Shown: positions 8,662 through 18,237 of the stretch, piece after piece
Position numbering within the stretch: the first letter of the stretch is position 1
How the letters are laid out: every line of letters begins with the position of its first letter
NCBI GenBank assembly: GCA_022072205.1
Contig: JAJVID010000077.1
Span: 1 to 33,023 of the forward strand
From: Acidobacteriota bacterium
GTDB taxonomy: Bacteria > Acidobacteriota > Blastocatellia > RBC074
Length of the DNA: 33,023 bases
Direction of reading: 5' to 3'
Notes under the pieces: model-generated
Told to the model about the DNA's origin: nothing
The model's input: only the letters and a program-made list of their open reading frames with translations
Databases searched by the model: none
Made by a program: the position numbers and the translations under genes

Positions 8662-11600
8662 ATGCGAGACAACAAAGAAATTACCGGCATCATCGCCAAC
8701 GACTTCGGCGCGAACGCCACTTACGTCGAAGACCTGCTCAGGCAGTTCCAACACAATCCGAATTCGGTTGATGAGGATTGGAGCGATTATTTCCAATCGC
8801 TTCTGGGCGGCGTCGGATCAGTTAAAGTTGAATCACGAGACGCGAATGGCGTGACTCCGGCCCCGGTTCCAGCCGTAACACAACAGCCTGCGCCGGCTCC
8901 CGCCGCAGCCGCTGAAACAACAACCGGTGAGCGGATGCAGATTCGCGGCCCCGCGCTGAAGATCGTCGAGAACATGGAATCGAGCCTGGCCGTCCCGACG
9001 GCGACATCCATGCGCCAGATTCAGATCAAACTGCTCGACGAAAATCGCGGATGGGTTAATCGTTACCTGGAATCGCATGGCGGCGCCAAGACTTCTTACA
9101 CGCATTTCATCGCGTGGGCGATGATCAAGGCGCTCGGAAAATATCCGCAGATGAACGACGGCTATGAAGAAGCTGACGGCGTGGCCTATCGCGTGCGCCG
9201 CGCGGATGTGAATCTCGGCGTGGCTGTTGATGTGCAGAAGAAAGACGGGACGCGCAGTTTGCTGGTGCCGAACATCAAAGGCGCGAACCGGATGAACTTC
9301 AAGCAATTCGTTGACGCCTACCAGGACGTGGTCAAGCGCGCGCGCGACGGCAAATTGCAGATCGGCGATTTTCAAGGCACGACGATTTCGCTCACCAATC
9401 CGGGCACCATCGGCACTGCGGCTTCGACCCCGCGATTGATGGCTGGCCAGGGCGCGATCATCGCCACCGGCGCGATCGAATACCCGCCCGAATACGCCGC
9501 GATGACCGGCGAAGCCCTGTCGCAACTGGGCATCAGTAAGGTTTTCACGATCACCAGCACCTACGACCATCGCATCATCCAGGGCGCGGAATCCGGCATG
9601 TTCCTCGCGCACATTCACGAACTGCTGCTTGGCAAACACGATTTTTACGACGAAATCTTCGCCGGCATCGGCATCACTTATAAGCCGCTGCGCTGGTCTG
9701 TGGACGTCAATCCTTTTCTGTCCGGTGTTGACCGCGAACGGCAGGAGATCAAAAAACAGGCGCGCATCTTCGAGTTCATCAACGCCTATCGTGTGCGCGG
9801 CCATCTGATCGCCGACATTGATCCGCTCAACATGGTTCCGATTCACGAGCACCCTGAGCTTGAAGCTGAGACTTACGGCCTCTCGATCTGGGATCTGGAT
9901 CGCCGGTTTTTCACGAACGGCCTGGGCGGCAAAGACGAAGCGCCGTTACGCGAAATCTGGGGGATGTTGATCAAATATTACTGCGGCAAGGTCGGAATCG
10001 AGAGCCGCCACATTCAGAGCAAGGAACAGAAGCAGTGGATACGCGACCGCATTGAACGCGATCCGGAGCCGGTTCCGCCGGAAGTCAAAAAGCAACTGCT
10101 TCAAAAGCTGATCGCCGCCGAACAGTTCGAGAAATTCCTGCACACAAAATATCTGGGCCAGAAGCGATTTTCGGTCGAGGGCGGCGAATCAATCATCCCG
10201 ATTCTGGATCAGTTGATTCTTGGCGCCGCCGAGCGCGGCGTTGACGAAGTGGTGGTGGGGATGGCGCATCGCGGGCGTTTGACGGTGCTGGCGAACATCA
10301 TCGGCAATTTCAGCGAGCGCATCTTCACGGCCTTTGAAGGTTCGGTGCATCCGAACTTCCCGGCTGATGAAGGCGACGTGAAATATCATCAGGGGGCGAT
10401 GGGCGCGCGCGAGGTCGGCGGCAAAGAGGTGAAGTTGACGCTGTCGCCCAATCCCAGCCACCTTGAATTCGTTGATCCGGTCGTTGAAGGAATGGTTCGC
10501 GCAAAACAGGACGCGCTGCAAACAGCCAAAGATGAAGCGCGCGCCCGCGTGTTACCTGTGCTGATTCACGGCGACGCGGCGTTCGCCGGTCAGGGCATCG
10601 TGACCGAAACGTTGAACCTGGCCGACCTGAAAGGTTATCGCACCGGCGGCACCATCCATTTCATCATCAACAACCAGATCGGGTTCACGACTTCGCCGAC
10701 TTCCAGCCGCTCTTCGATCTATTCGACCGACATCGCGAAGATGACGCAACTGCCGATCTTTCACGTCAACGCCGACGATACGGAAGCCGCCTGGCGCGTG
10801 CTGCAGATCGCGCTCGATTTCAGAAAGCAGTTCGGCAAGGATGTCGTGATTGACCTGATCGGGTTCCGCCGTCACGGGCACAACGAAGCCGACGAACCCA
10901 GCTACACGCAGCCGCTGATGTATCAGCGCGTCCGCGAGCATCCCGGCGTGCGTGAGCTTTACTCGCGCCAGCTTATCCGCGAAGGCGTCGTTACGCAGGA
11001 AGAGGTCAACCAGATGATCGAGATGCTCTGGCGGCGTTACGAAAACGCGATGCTCGGCGCCAAAGAAATCGTTGCGCGCCAGAAGGCGGTCACTAAATTG
11101 CCAGAGCCGAAACCCGAAGCTGACGGATCGCAGATCATCGAGACCGGCGTGTCGCGCGAAGCCCTGAACGAAATTTCGCGCGTGATGAGCGTCGTGCCGC
11201 AGGGGTTCAACCTGAACCAGAAAATGGTCGGCCAGATGTCGCGCCGAGCGAAGATGGGCGAAGGCGAAACGCCGATTGATTGGGCCTTTGCCGAAGGGCT
11301 GGCTTACGGATCGCTGGTGATGGAAGGGACTTCGGTGCGGTTGTCGGGACAGGACAGCGGTCGCGGCACGTTCAGCCAGCGCCACGCCGTGATGTACGAC
11401 ACGCGCACGGGCGAGCCGTGGATTCCGCTCGTGGAGTTGTCCAACAACGGCGCGAACTTCGAGGTCTTCGACAGTTCGCTGTCCGAAGCCGGCGTGCTCG
11501 GCTTCGAGTACGGCTATTCGGTCATCGCGCGCGACAGTTTGACGCTGTGGGAAGCGCAATTCGGCGATTTCGCCAACGGAGCGCAAGTCATCACTGACCA

Positions 11601-12297
11601 GTTCATCGCGCCGGGCGAAGACAAATGGCAGCAGACGTCGCGGCTGGGCGTCCTGCTGCCGCACGGTTACGAGGGTCAGGGGCCTGAACATTCCAGCGCG
11701 CGTCTTGAAAGATTCCTGCAACTTTGCGCCGAAGACAACATTCAGGTCTGTTACCCGACCACGCCCGCGCAGTACTTCCATTTACTGCGGCGTCAGGTCA
11801 AACAGGAACTGCGCAAGCCGTTGTTCGTGATGACGCCGAAAAGTCTGCTCAGATTGCCGCAGGCTGTCTCCACGCTCGATCAATTCACGGGCGGCGGTTT
11901 CTATCCGGTCATCGGCGACGTGGCTGATCCGGCGAATGTCGAGCGAGTGATCGTTTGCGGCGGCAAGGTCTATTACGACTTGATAGCCGAACATGAAAAG
12001 ATCGGCAATGGCCGCATTGCGATTTTGCGGCTTGAGCAGTTCTATCCATTCCCGCAAAGCTTGTTGCAACAATGGCTGGCGGCTTACGCGAAAGCCGAAG
12101 AAGTGGTCTGGGCGCAGGAAGAGCCGCAGAACATGGGCGGATGGAATTTCATGCGACCGCGATTGGAAGCTCTGGCGAACGGGCGGATGGAATTGCGCTA
12201 CGTTGGGCGCGTGGCCAGCGCCAGCCCTGCGACAGGCTCGTATACGATTCACCAGCTTGAACAGGCGCAGTTGATAAAAGAAGCTTTGAGTTTATAA
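8662..12297 (+). CDS. kgd: Multifunctional 2-oxoglutarate dehydrogenase E1 with fused E2 catalytic domain (Kgd/OdhA type)
   Basis: A 1211-residue protein. Residues 7-48 form the E1 N-terminal helix that normally binds E2/E3. Residues 60-85 are a Pro/Ala linker. Residues 93-325 are a 2-oxoacid dehydrogenase acyltransferase domain with the active-site region TYDHRIIQG (H303); the canonical Asp of DHRxxDG is replaced, as in OdhA/Kgd. No lipoyl domain precedes it. The ThDP-dependent E1 part follows, with H636-G637-D638 and N670-N671 as the cofactor and Mg2+ motif, a transketolase-like pyrimidine domain around 870-1060 and the C-terminal domain. It decarboxylates 2-oxoglutarate in the TCA cycle and must borrow a lipoyl domain from another protein. 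Length matches mycobacterial Kgd. A small coiled-coil gene follows after 13 bases. Confidence 0.93.
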   Translation: MRDNKEITGIIANDFGANATYVEDLLRQFQHNPNSVDEDWSDYFQSLLGGVGSVKVESRDANGVTPAPVPAVTQQPAPAPAAAAETTTGERMQIRGPALKIVENMESSLAVPTATSMRQIQIKLLDENRGWVNRYLESHGGAKTSYTHFIAWAMIKALGKYPQMNDGYEEADGVAYRVRRADVNLGVAVDVQKKDGTRSLLVPNIKGANRMNFKQFVDAYQDVVKRARDGKLQIGDFQGTTISLTNPGTIGTAASTPRLMAGQGAIIATGAIEYPPEYAAMTGEALSQLGISKVFTITSTYDHRIIQGAESGMFLAHIHELLLGKHDFYDEIFAGIGITYKPLRWSVDVNPFLSGVDRERQEIKKQARIFEFINAYRVRGHLIADIDPLNMVPIHEHPELEAETYGLSIWDLDRRFFTNGLGGKDEAPLREIWGMLIKYYCGKVGIESRHIQSKEQKQWIRDRIERDPEPVPPEVKKQLLQKLIAAEQFEKFLHTKYLGQKRFSVEGGESIIPILDQLILGAAERGVDEVVVGMAHRGRLTVLANIIGNFSERIFTAFEGSVHPNFPADEGDVKYHQGAMGAREVGGKEVKLTLSPNPSHLEFVDPVVEGMVRAKQDALQTAKDEARARVLPVLIHGDAAFAGQGIVTETLNLADLKGYRTGGTIHFIINNQIGFTTSPTSSRSSIYSTDIAKMTQLPIFHVNADDTEAAWRVLQIALDFRKQFGKDVVIDLIGFRRHGHNEADEPSYTQPLMYQRVREHPGVRELYSRQLIREGVVTQEEVNQMIEMLWRRYENAMLGAKEIVARQKAVTKLPEPKPEADGSQIIETGVSREALNEISRVMSVVPQGFNLNQKMVGQMSRRAKMGEGETPIDWAFAEGLAYGSLVMEGTSVRLSGQDSGRGTFSQRHAVMYDTRTGEPWIPLVELSNNGANFEVFDSSLSEAGVLGFEYGYSVIARDSLTLWEAQFGDFANGAQVITDQFIAPGEDKWQQTSRLGVLLPHGYEGQGPEHSSARLERFLQLCAEDNIQVCYPTTPAQYFHLLRRQVKQELRKPLFVMTPKSLLRLPQAVSTLDQFTGGGFYPVIGDVADPANVERVIVCGGKVYYDLIAEHEKIGNGRIAILRLEQFYPFPQSLLQQWLAAYAKAEEVVWAQEEPQNMGGWNFMRPRLEALANGRMELRYVGRVASASPATGSYTIHQLEQAQLIKEALSL

Positions 12298-12310
12298 AAG
12301 GAGAACAGCC

Positions 12311-12616
12311 ATGACAGAGAACACTTCAAACAATCAACCGCCAGTCGAGGAACGTTTGAGCCAAATCGAAAATACCCTCAGAGAGGTAGCAACCAGCCAA
12401 CAATTGATCATTTCCAAACTGGGGTTGATCGAAGCCGATCTGTCTGCGCTTAAAGTCGAGGTAACCGAGATTAAAGGGGATGCGAAGCTGCGGTACGTTG
12501 ATCTGCGGGAGTGCATTGATCTGACCCGCGACAAGCTCGGCGTTATGCAGCGGGAGTTGAATGAATTCATCAAGGACACTACCAATCCGCCCTTCGCCTC
12601 TACGCCTACGCGTTGA
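12311..12616 (+). CDS. Small coiled-coil protein of unknown function
   Basis: A 101-residue acidic protein with a strong AAAGGAG Shine-Dalgarno sequence before ATG 12311. Residues 12-90 show heptad-like spacing of Leu/Ile/Val (EERLSQIENTLREV, LIEADLSALKVEV), predicting one long or two antiparallel coiled coils. The ends are Asn/Pro/Thr rich. No signal peptide or membrane segment is visible. It sits 13 bases after kgd and 25 bases before the decarboxylase, so it is probably co-transcribed. I do not recognise a family; the length and layout resemble generic DUF-type coiled-coil proteins. Confidence 0.6.
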   Translation: MTENTSNNQPPVEERLSQIENTLREVATSQQLIISKLGLIEADLSALKVEVTEIKGDAKLRYVDLRECIDLTRDKLGVMQRELNEFIKDTTNPPFASTPTR

Positions 12617-12641
12617 TTGAGAAACGCCTTCCAAGAAACAA

Positions 12642-14084
12642 ATGCCCATTGACAGCAAACTTCAATTATCCAAAGACGAGATGCGCCAACTCGGTTATCG
12701 CGTCGTTGATCAACTCGTCGAACATTTCGAGAATCTGGCCAGCAAACCTGTGATGCGCGTTTCGCCGCGCGCTGAACTCGAAACAAAACTGCGCGAGCCG
12801 CTGCCCGAACAACCGGCGCCGATTGATGAATTGCTCGAACAGTTGCAGCGCGACGTGTGGTCGAACATCGGCAACGTCCAACACCCGCGCTTCTTCGCTT
12901 TCATTCCAGGCCCCAGCAACTTCGTCAGCGTGATGGCCGACGCGCTCGCCGCCGGATTCAATCCGTTCGCGGGAAACTGGCTGGAAGGCGCGGGAACGTC
13001 GCAGATCGAACTGGTCACGATTGACTGGCTGCGCGAGATGCTCAGCTTACCGGAGATGGCCGGCGGGCTTTTCGTTTCGGGCGGCTCGATGGCGAATCTG
13101 ACCGCGTTGATGACCGCGTGTCGCGCAAAGCTTGATGGCCGGAGCGAAAACGCCATCGTCTACTTTTCAGATCAAACTCACTCTTCGATTGAAAAGGCGC
13201 TGAGAATTTTGGGTTTCGCGCGCGAGCAGATTCGCAAGCTGCCGTCTGACGATGCGTTCCGGTTACAAGTCGAATCGCTGCGAAAGGCTGTCGCGCAAGA
13301 CCGCGCCGCTGGCCGGCAGCCCTTTTGCGTCATCGCCAACGCCGGCGCGACCAACACCGGCGCGGTTGACCCGCTCAATGAGCTGGCTGATTTTTGCGCG
13401 CAGGAAAATTTGTGGCTGCACGTTGACGGGGCTTACGGCGCGGCTGCCTGTTTGACCGAACGCGGCAAAAAGCTGCTGGCCGGAATCGAGCGCGCCGATT
13501 CGCTCTCGCTCGATCCGCACAAATGGCTCTTCCAGCCTTTCGAGATCGGCTGCGTGCTGGCGCGCGACGCGCGGCTGCTGAAAAAAACCTTTCACACGAT
13601 GGCCGAGTATCTGGAAGACACCAAACGCGCGGAAGAGGAAGAGATCAACTACTACGATTACGGCGTGCAACTGACGCGAGGTTTCCGCGCGTTAAAGCTC
13701 TGGCTCTCGATCAAAACCTTCGGCGCAGCGGCGTTCCGCGAAGCGATCAATCGCGGCTTCGAGTTGGCCGAATTCGCTGAAGATTTGCTGCGCAAATCAG
13801 ATCGCTGGCAAATAATCACTCCGGCCACGATGGGCATGGTCACTTTCCGCTACGTCGCGGAAGGCTGTTCGGAAAACGAGATCAACGAAATCCATCGCCG
13901 AATGGTCGAGATGATGGCCGAAGACGGTTTCGCGTTCGCCAATTCAACCGCGCTCAGAGGCCAGATCGTGATGCGCCTCTGCACAATCAACCCGCGCACG
14001 ACTGAACAAGAGATTCGGGCGACAATCGAGCAGATCGAACAATTCGGTCGTGAGCTTCAAAATGTAATCAAGGCCAGGCGATGA
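12642..14084 (+). CDS. PLP-dependent group II amino acid decarboxylase
   Basis: A 480-residue enzyme of the aromatic-L-amino-acid/glutamate decarboxylase family. Conserved elements are HPRFFAFIPGPSNF (substrate pocket), GNWLEGAGTSQIE, the PLP-stacking His in SDQTHSSIEKA, the Asp of HVDGAYGAAA that contacts the pyridine nitrogen, and the Schiff-base lysine K294 in DPHKWLF. The ending EQEIRATIEQIEQFGREL is typical. It removes CO2 from an amino acid to yield an amine. Tyrosine, DOPA, tryptophan or diaminobutyrate are all possible, and I cannot choose from sequence alone. No strong Shine-Dalgarno sequence is visible before ATG 12642. Its stop overlaps the yjbQ start (ATGA), showing translational coupling. 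Confidence 0.88.
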   Translation: MPIDSKLQLSKDEMRQLGYRVVDQLVEHFENLASKPVMRVSPRAELETKLREPLPEQPAPIDELLEQLQRDVWSNIGNVQHPRFFAFIPGPSNFVSVMADALAAGFNPFAGNWLEGAGTSQIELVTIDWLREMLSLPEMAGGLFVSGGSMANLTALMTACRAKLDGRSENAIVYFSDQTHSSIEKALRILGFAREQIRKLPSDDAFRLQVESLRKAVAQDRAAGRQPFCVIANAGATNTGAVDPLNELADFCAQENLWLHVDGAYGAAACLTERGKKLLAGIERADSLSLDPHKWLFQPFEIGCVLARDARLLKKTFHTMAEYLEDTKRAEEEEINYYDYGVQLTRGFRALKLWLSIKTFGAAAFREAINRGFELAEFAEDLLRKSDRWQIITPATMGMVTFRYVAEGCSENEINEIHRRMVEMMAEDGFAFANSTALRGQIVMRLCTINPRTTEQEIRATIEQIEQFGRELQNVIKARR

Positions 14085-14500
14085 AACTCATCACCGATTC
14101 GATTTCACTCTCGACGCGCGGCGACGCTGACATCATTGACATCACGCCGCAAGTCTCCGCGCTGCTCGGCAAACACGGATTCACGCACGGCCAGGCGCTG
14201 GTCTTCGTTTCCGGCTCGACCGCCGGAATCACCACCATCGAATATGAACCCGGATTGCTCAAAGACATCCCGGCGGCCTTTGAAAAGATCGCTCCGAAAG
14301 GCGCGCGGTATCATCACGAAGACACCTGGCGCGACGGCAACGGCCATTCGCACGTTCGCGCAGCCCTGCTCGGCTGTTCGCTGACCGTGCCGTTCAAAGA
14401 TGGGCGATTACTGCTGGGCGTGTGGCAACAAATTGTGCTGATTGATTTCGACAACCGCCCGCGCAGACGCGAGGTCGTCGTGCAAATGTCGGGAGAGTGA
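14081..14500 (+). CDS. yjbQ: YjbQ-family protein (UPF0047)
   Basis: A 139-residue protein covering the whole YjbQ/UPF0047 fold. Recognisable segments are DIIDITPQV, the GSTAGITTIEYEPG strand, HHEDTWRDGNGHSHVRAALLG with its conserved His residues, and VPFKDGRLLLGVWQQI near the C terminus. Family members show weak thiamine-phosphate synthase activity when overproduced, but the physiological role is unsettled. ATG 14081 overlaps the decarboxylase stop by four bases, so it is the distal gene of that pair. Length is as usual for the family. Confidence 0.88.
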   Translation: MKLITDSISLSTRGDADIIDITPQVSALLGKHGFTHGQALVFVSGSTAGITTIEYEPGLLKDIPAAFEKIAPKGARYHHEDTWRDGNGHSHVRAALLGCSLTVPFKDGRLLLGVWQQIVLIDFDNRPRRREVVVQMSGE

Positions 14501-14563
14501 TCGGTTGGCGTGTTGGCCGAGCCGCTTGCATTGATCCCGCCTCGCGGCTTAACCTGACCGGCA

Positions 14564-14591
14564 TTGTGGCTTCAGCCCTTGCCGATAGAAT
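14564..14591 (+). promoter_or_regulatory. Possible promoter upstream of the DHH phosphoesterase gene
   Basis: TTGTGG at 14564-14569 and TAGAAT at 14586-14591 are 16 bases apart, in the 123-base gap after yjbQ. The -10 box matches five of six. A transcript from about 14598 would begin 26 bases before ATG 14624. Confidence 0.35.
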
Positions 14592-14623
14592 ACTAATTGA
14601 AAGCGAGATTGACACCAGCGTTA

Positions 14624-15580
14624 ATGAGCAAGATCAAAGTTTGTTATCACGGAAATTGTTTCGATGGGGTTTCATCCGCCGCAGTCTTTTCAAAATTTTA
14701 CAAAGAGAGAATCCATCCAGGCTGGGAGTTCGTTTATCAGCCTGTCGTTCACCGCGCGGGCGCGCTGTTTGACGACGGCTTGTTCGACGGCGACGAGAAC
14801 GCCATCGTTGATTTCAAATACAGCAATTCGCCGAAACTGACCTGGTGGTTCGATCACCACAAAAGCGCGTTCCTGTCGCCGGAAGACGAAGCCCACTTCA
14901 AAGCCGACACGAGCGGCAGGAAGTTTCTGGACGCCGATTATAAATCCTGCACCAGATTCATCGCCGACACCGGACAGCGAAAGTTCGGCTTCGACGCCGC
15001 TCCGATGAGCGCGTTGATTCACTGGGCGAACAAGATTGACGGCGCGCTTTACGAAAACGCCGCCGAACCGGTCGAGATGAAGGCCGACGCGTTCAAACTG
15101 GCGCTCGTGATCGAAAACGAACGCGACCAGAAATTGATCGAGCACATCATCCGCGATCTGCAAACAAAGTCTTTGAGCGAAGTCGCGCAATCGCCTTACA
15201 TCGTTGAGCGGATCGAGCCGCTCTACAAGCGCCATCTGCGTTCGATGGAGATTATCAAACAGACTGCGCGCGTCGCCGGCCCGGTGGTCTTTTTCGATGT
15301 CGTCGGGCACGATATGGAAGGCTATAACAAATTCGTGCCGTATTACCTGCATCCCGAAGTGACTTACAGCGTCAGTGTGAGCCTGTCGTCGTTTCGCTCG
15401 AAAGTCTCTGTGGGATCGAATCCCTGGGCGCCGCGCCCGCGCACGCACGACCTGGCGGCGATTTGCGAACGTTACGGCGGCGGCGGGCACGCGGTGGTGG
15501 CGGCGATTTCGCTCGCGCCGGAGGAGTTGGAGACGGCGAGGAAGATTGCGGCGGAGATCGTCGAAGAGTTACAGCGGTAG
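14624..15580 (+). CDS. DHH/DHHA1-family phosphoesterase
   Basis: A 318-residue protein starting at ATG 14624; the frame reaches back to TTG 14597 but adds residues that do not look conserved. Motif I is [11 protein letters not shown] (9-19). The DHH motif appears as WWFDHHKS (85-92), and the C terminus carries the DHHA1-type [13 protein letters not shown] substrate-binding loop. Proteins of this superfamily hydrolyse short oligonucleotides (nanoRNA), cyclic dinucleotide products, or act on other phosphoesters with Mn2+. The middle region (EYNKF-like [14 protein letters not shown]) is not one I associate with NrnA or RecJ, so the substrate stays open. queF begins 19 bases after its stop, so the two are likely co-transcribed. 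Confidence 0.85.
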   Translation: MSKIKVCYHGNCFDGVSSAAVFSKFYKERIHPGWEFVYQPVVHRAGALFDDGLFDGDENAIVDFKYSNSPKLTWWFDHHKSAFLSPEDEAHFKADTSGRKFLDADYKSCTRFIADTGQRKFGFDAAPMSALIHWANKIDGALYENAAEPVEMKADAFKLALVIENERDQKLIEHIIRDLQTKSLSEVAQSPYIVERIEPLYKRHLRSMEIIKQTARVAGPVVFFDVVGHDMEGYNKFVPYYLHPEVTYSVSVSLSSFRSKVSVGSNPWAPRPRTHDLAAICERYGGGGHAVVAAISLAPEELETARKIAAEIVEELQR

Positions 15581-15599
15581 GCGGAAAGGAGTGGCTGAA

Positions 15600-16106
15600 T
15601 TGGCTAAAAAGAAATCCAGATCGAAAGTCGTCGGCTCGATCACAGCGAGCAAGAATTATCCGCCGCTGCGCGAAGTGACGCCGGAGACGCGGCTCGAAAT
15701 TCGCTCGACGCCGGATGAAGAGATGAAGCTCTATCCGCTCGACACCTTCGAGTACGAATATCCCGGCAGCCGCATCGAGATCGAATTCACATCGGCGGAG
15801 TTCACGGCGATCTGCCCGTTTTCGGATTTCCCGGACTTCGCCACGCTGCGCCTACGCTACGTGCCGCATCTCCGCTGCATCGAACTGAAGTCGCTGAAGC
15901 TTTACATCAATTCATTCCGCGACGTGAAGATCTTCCACGAGCACGCGGTCAACAAAATCCTCGAAGACTTCGTCGCGGCCTGCGACCCGCTGGAATTCCA
16001 CATCGAAGGCGATTTCAACGTGCGCGGCAACATCAAGACCTTCGTCCGCGCGAGCTATCACCGGGAGCGCCCGAAGAAATCACCAGCGCGAGCCGTCAGG
16101 AACTAA
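15600..16106 (+). CDS. queF: NADPH-dependent 7-cyano-7-deazaguanine reductase, type I
   Basis: A 168-residue QueF of the short, unimodular type (B. subtilis-like). The catalytic Cys is C72 in [13 protein letters not shown] and the proton-donating Asp is D79, seven residues later as in the family. The signature [14 protein letters not shown] (95-108) supplies the substrate-binding Glu, and FHEHAVN follows. It reduces preQ0 to preQ1 in queuosine synthesis. The frame is open further upstream. GTG 15591 directly abuts the AAGGA at 15586-15590, which is too close. TTG 15600 has nine bases of spacing and yields a length matching the family, so I choose it. No other queuosine genes lie nearby. Confidence 0.9.
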   Translation: MAKKKSRSKVVGSITASKNYPPLREVTPETRLEIRSTPDEEMKLYPLDTFEYEYPGSRIEIEFTSAEFTAICPFSDFPDFATLRLRYVPHLRCIELKSLKLYINSFRDVKIFHEHAVNKILEDFVAACDPLEFHIEGDFNVRGNIKTFVRASYHRERPKKSPARAVRN

Positions 16107-16157
16107 CGCGCGCCCGCCGTCGTAATCCGAGGGGAAACCCAAACAAGGAGACTCACA

Positions 16158-16925
16158 ATGTACTGTCCGAAATGCGCCAGTCAGATCGCCGACAATCAGC
16201 GTTACTGCCGGAACTGCGGACTCAAGCTGGATGTCATCGTTGATGCGATAGAAGACAGGCCGCGAGGGCAGTTCGACTTCGAGACTCTCAAACGCGATCT
16301 GCGCGATCTCGGATCGAGCCTTCGCGCGGGTTTTGAAGAGATCAAAAACACACGGAAGCTGAGCAAAACGCCCGCGCCTCCCGCGCCCGCAACGCCACAC
16401 GGGCAGGACTGGTCGCGTGAAATCAGCAAGGCCGTCTGGTCGCACGAATTCAGCAAAGCCCTGAAAAAAGTGAAAGTCGCCCATTCGCGCAAATACAGCC
16501 TGCAACAGGCGACGCTTTCGATCTTCGGCGGCGGCGCGATGATCACCGTCTGGTATTACCTGCTTGAGGCCGCGTCCAATTCCGGCCTGCTCAGCAATCT
16601 GGAGACGATCATCATGGATAAGACCGAGACGCCGATTGTCGGCCTGGTTCCGGTCATCCGGATGTTGTGGTTGCTCGGATTGATCCCGGTCGCGCGCGGC
16701 GTCGCGCATCTGATCAACGGCATTTTCTTCGCGCCGAAAATTGAAAAGGAGCTGGAGCCGCAGTCCGGCTTCGCGCCCAACCCCACACAAAATTACATTC
16801 AACCCACGCCGGCTTATGTCTCCGCCGTCGCCGATCCCGCGACGAACGATTTGGAGGCGGGGCGCACTTCGCAACCGCAAATGAGCGTCACCGAAGACGC
16901 GACGCTGCGGTTCGAACCGAAATGA
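16158..16925 (+). CDS. Zinc-ribbon membrane protein of unknown function
   Basis: A 255-residue protein with a strong AAGGAG before ATG 16158. Residues 1-22 form a zinc ribbon, C3-x2-C6 and C17-x2-C20 (MYCPKCAS and YCRNCG), of the type found at the N terminus of many uncharacterised bacterial membrane proteins. A charged, helical segment (35-130) with a Pro/Ala linker near 74-84 follows. Two hydrophobic segments lie near 133-150 and 173-197, with a polar loop between them, and a disordered Pro/Thr/Gln tail completes it. The zinc ribbon is probably cytoplasmic. No enzymatic motif is visible. It lies 51 bases downstream of queF. Confidence 0.75.
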   Translation: MYCPKCASQIADNQRYCRNCGLKLDVIVDAIEDRPRGQFDFETLKRDLRDLGSSLRAGFEEIKNTRKLSKTPAPPAPATPHGQDWSREISKAVWSHEFSKALKKVKVAHSRKYSLQQATLSIFGGGAMITVWYYLLEAASNSGLLSNLETIIMDKTETPIVGLVPVIRMLWLLGLIPVARGVAHLINGIFFAPKIEKELEPQSGFAPNPTQNYIQPTPAYVSAVADPATNDLEAGRTSQPQMSVTEDATLRFEPK

Positions 16926-16959
16926 AACCTTCCCCCGGCTTTAGTCACCTTCTTTCACG

Positions 16960-18237
16960 ATGAGATCAGTGATTGTTTTCCGCTGCGTTCTGACAACAGT
17001 TCTTTGCGCGGTCTTTGCCTCCGCGCACGCTGTCGTGGCTCAAACCGCGCCCGAAGCTTCGCGCTCCGAACTTTCGCGCGAAGACAAATGGCGAGAGGAT
17101 TTGAAGTATCTGGCTGTTGAGCTTCCGAAGCGCCACAAAAATCTCTTCTTCAAAATCACGCGCGAGCAATTCGACCGCGAAATCGCCAGGATCGCCGAAT
17201 CGGTCCCGAAGTTTTCAGACGCGGAGATCAGGCTGGCGTTGTGGCGGCTGACGGCGATGATCGGCGACGCGCACACCAGAATTCAGTATGGCAGGGAAAA
17301 GGTCTATCCGCTCGGACTCTACCAATTTTCCGATGGCGTTTTCGTCGCCGCCACGACCGAAGAGCACAAGGCGGCGCTCGGCGCAAGGCTCGTCAAAATC
17401 GGCAAAACCGACATTGAGCAGGCGAAGAAAATCGTTCGTTCGATCATCCCCGTCGAAAACGAATCGTGGTTCAAACAGCAATTCCCGAACTACCTGAACG
17501 ATCCTGAAATCCTCTACCTGCTGAAAATTCTGCCCTCCACCGGCGAAGGCGAGTTCACGCTCAAAGACCGGAACGGCAAACTGTTCGTCGTCAAACTGCG
17601 GGCCGTTTCGACAAAAGAGGAAATCAAATTGATCCGCCCGTTCGACGCGTCGCCGGGCAAACCGCCCCTGTATTTGCAAAACGCCGATCAATATTACTGG
17701 CGCGAATATCTGGCCGGCTCGAAGACGCTTTATCTGAATTACCGCCGCTGCGCCAACATGCCTTCGCAGCCGTTCAGCAAATTCGCCGAGGCGATGTTGA
17801 AGTTTATGGACGAGAATTCGGTCGAGCGGATGGTGATTGACCTGAGGCTGAACGGTGGCGGCAATTCGGCCATCTTCGATCCGTTCATCGCCGCGTTGTC
17901 GAAGCGGCAGGATGTCAATCAATCGGGCAAACTGTTCGTGCTGATCGGCAGAGGAACTTTCTCTTCGGCTTATCTGAACGCGCTGAGATTGAAGCGAGAC
18001 ACAAAGGCGATTTTGATAGGCGAGCCGACGGGGCAGCGCCCGAACGCTTACGGCGAAGTCAAAACAATGACGCTGCCGCATTCAAAACTGCTCGTGCAGT
18101 ATTCGACGAAGTATTTCAAAACGATGGACGGCGACCCGCCGACGCTCACGCCGGACATTCTGGTCGAACGTTCATCGTGGGATTATGCGAGCGGGCGCGA
18201 TCCTGTGTTGGAGCGGGCGTTGAATTACAAGAGATAA
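16960..18237 (+). CDS. Secreted S41-like (tail-specific protease-related) protein
   Basis: A 425-residue protein with a signal peptide (about 1-28, ending AHAVVAQ). An N-terminal helical region precedes an S41-type core. DLRLNGGGNS is the oxyanion-side glycine loop, and GRGTFSSA places the nucleophile-type serine at S335. IGEPTGQRPNAYGE follows. In CtpA-type proteases a catalytic Lys sits about 25 residues after the Ser in GKG; here that position is Arg in TGQRPN. The protein may use a different general base or may be non-proteolytic. No PDZ domain is obvious between the two halves. It ends in a hairpin shared with cmk. Family membership is firm; activity is uncertain. Confidence 0.85.
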   Translation: MRSVIVFRCVLTTVLCAVFASAHAVVAQTAPEASRSELSREDKWREDLKYLAVELPKRHKNLFFKITREQFDREIARIAESVPKFSDAEIRLALWRLTAMIGDAHTRIQYGREKVYPLGLYQFSDGVFVAATTEEHKAALGARLVKIGKTDIEQAKKIVRSIIPVENESWFKQQFPNYLNDPEILYLLKILPSTGEGEFTLKDRNGKLFVVKLRAVSTKEEIKLIRPFDASPGKPPLYLQNADQYYWREYLAGSKTLYLNYRRCANMPSQPFSKFAEAMLKFMDENSVERMVIDLRLNGGGNSAIFDPFIAALSKRQDVNQSGKLFVLIGRGTFSSAYLNALRLKRDTKAILIGEPTGQRPNAYGEVKTMTLPHSKLLVQYSTKYFKTMDGDPPTLTPDILVERSSWDYASGRDPVLERALNYKR

